Source of the DNA: Nocardioidaceae bacterium
Lineage (GTDB): Bacteria; Actinomycetota; Actinomycetes; Propionibacteriales; Nocardioidaceae
Assembly (NCBI GenBank): GCA_018672315.1
Contig: CP076053.1
Location: 310,001 to 374,000 of the forward strand
Direction: 5' to 3'
Length of the DNA: 64,000 nucleotides
The position numbers and the translations under genes were made by a program. The first letter of the stretch is position 1. The number at the start of each line of letters is the position of its first letter. The notes beneath the pieces are model-generated. The model saw only the letters and a list, made by a program, of their open reading frames with translations, was not told the DNA's origin and ran no database searches. Of the stretch, positions 63,304 to 64,000 are shown in pieces.

Positions 63304-64000
63304 TCAGGAACCGCCGCCGGTGAGCTTCTCGCGCAGCGCCTGCAGCGCCTCGTCGGTCGCCAGCGAACCCTCGCTGGAGGACGACGAGCCGGAGCTGGAG
63401 GCCTGGCGCGAGCCCGACTCGGGCTCGCTCGTGCTGCCGCTGTCGCCGCCCGAGCTGTAGGACGTCGCCTCGCCGGCCTCGATCTCGGCCTTCGCGGCGT
63501 CCTTCTGCTGCTGGACGTGCTGCTCCCAGCGGGCGTGCGCCGTGGCGTACTCCGCCTCCCAGGTCGCGCGCTGCTCCTCGAAGCCCTCGCGCCACTCGCC
63601 CGTCTCGGGGTCGAAGCCCTCGGGGTAGACGTAGTTGCCCTGCTCGTCGTAGGTGGCGGTCATGCCGTAGAGCGTCGGGTCGAACTCGTCGACGTCGGTG
63701 GCGACGGCGGTCTCGTTGGCCTGCTTCAGCGACAGCGAGATGCGGCGACGCTCGAGGTCGATGTCGATGATCTTGACCATCACCGAGTCGTTGACCTGCA
63801 CGACCTGCTCGGGGATCTCCACGTGGCGCTCGGCCAGCTCGGAGATGTGCACCAGGCCCTCGATGCCCTCCTCGACGCGGACGAACGAACCGAAGGGCAC
63901 CAGCTTGGTGACCTTGCCGGGAACGATCTGGCCGATCTGGTGGGTGCGGGCGAAGTGCTGCCACGGGTCTTCCTGCGTGGCCTTGAGCGACAGCGACACG
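63304..64000 (-). CDS. rpsA: 30S ribosomal protein S1, C-terminal part (cut by window edge)
   Basis: The visible part starts inside an S1 repeat (RVSLSLKATQEDPW) and includes a complete S1 (OB-fold) repeat: IGQIVPGKVTKLVPFGSFVRVEEGIEGLVHISELAERH with VKIIDIDLERRRISLSLKQAN. Then comes an Asp/Glu/Tyr-rich segment (DPTLYGMTATYDEQGNYVYPEGFDPETGEW) typical of actinobacterial S1, and a Ser/Gly-rich tail. S1 binds mRNA and helps initiate translation. The 5' part lies beyond position 64000. Confidence 0.93.
   Translation of the reverse strand, partial: VSLSLKATQEDPWQHFARTHQIGQIVPGKVTKLVPFGSFVRVEEGIEGLVHISELAERHVEIPEQVVQVNDSVMVKIIDIDLERRRISLSLKQANETAVATDVDEFDPTLYGMTATYDEQGNYVYPEGFDPETGEWREGFEEQRATWEAEYATAHARWEQHVQQQKDAAKAEIEAGEATSYSSGGDSGSTSEPESGSRQASSSGSSSSSEGSLATDEALQALREKLTGGGS

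Overview
The window is chromosomal DNA of a very GC-rich actinobacterium. GTG starts are frequent, genes commonly overlap by 4 or 8 bases, and the gene content (ergothioneine operon, WhiB, HrdB-type primary sigma factor, a parE/hrdB neighbourhood) fits the Nocardioidaceae, for example Nocardioides or a close relative. This placement is an inference from gene content and style, not from a database search. No tRNA, rRNA or CRISPR array was found, and no gene-free stretch exceeds 300 bases.

Left part (1-17.4 kb). The branched-chain amino acid operon ilvB-ilvN-ilvC runs on the minus strand behind a short leader peptide and a transcription attenuator; ilvD lies separately at 10.7-12.4 kb. Around them are a pterin dehydratase, an L,D-transpeptidase, a lipoprotein, a biotin-dependent carboxyltransferase coupled to a molybdopterin oxidoreductase, an AbiEi/DUF559 gene flanked by two near-identical palindromes, two VOC genes (one without a start codon), an APH-type kinase, an EamA exporter, a hydrolase and a PQQ-type sugar dehydrogenase lipoprotein.

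17.4-23.9 kb. A cobalamin riboswitch heads a tightly overlapping five-gene operon. It encodes a secreted alpha-toroid protein, a surface-anchored DUF4430-like protein, EcfT, a fused double EcfA ATPase and an S component. The two surface proteins look like the two halves of animal transcobalamin encoded separately, so the operon is a predicted vitamin B12 capture and uptake system.

23.9-41.2 kb. An SDR enzyme, two small membrane proteins, topoisomerase IV subunit B (parE, apparently starting at ATC), a small zinc-ribbon protein, DUF456 and EamA membrane proteins and a frameshifted secreted-protein gene lead into egtA-egtB-egtC-egtD for ergothioneine. Next comes a plus-strand cassette of two GAF-SpoIIE phosphatases, a membrane glycosyltransferase, a STAS protein and an anti-sigma-type kinase. 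It is probably a partner-switching module tied to polysaccharide synthesis, and it faces a GH26-like protein lacking the usual acid/base glutamate.

41.3-51.3 kb. A 10-kb integrated element is bounded by exact 21-bp direct repeats. One copy is the last six codons and stop of the primary sigma factor gene hrdB. The element carries a tyrosine integrase next to hrdB, a string of overlapping genes (two small proteins, CHC2-type primase fragment, DUF3631 ATPase, WhiB, coiled proteins), a lone phage tape measure protein, and a predicted proteasome-like Ntn threonine peptidase with SEC-C zinc motifs. No capsid, portal, terminase or other tail gene is present. It resembles a phage satellite or a reduced prophage and is the most unusual part of the window.

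51.3-64 kb. Housekeeping resumes with hrdB, a lipoprotein, a GCS2 ligase, a DUF4192 protein, DNA polymerase IV, a second principal-like sigma factor, coaE, an SLC13-type transporter, an acyl-CoA synthetase-like enzyme and the 3' part of rpsA, which runs off the window.
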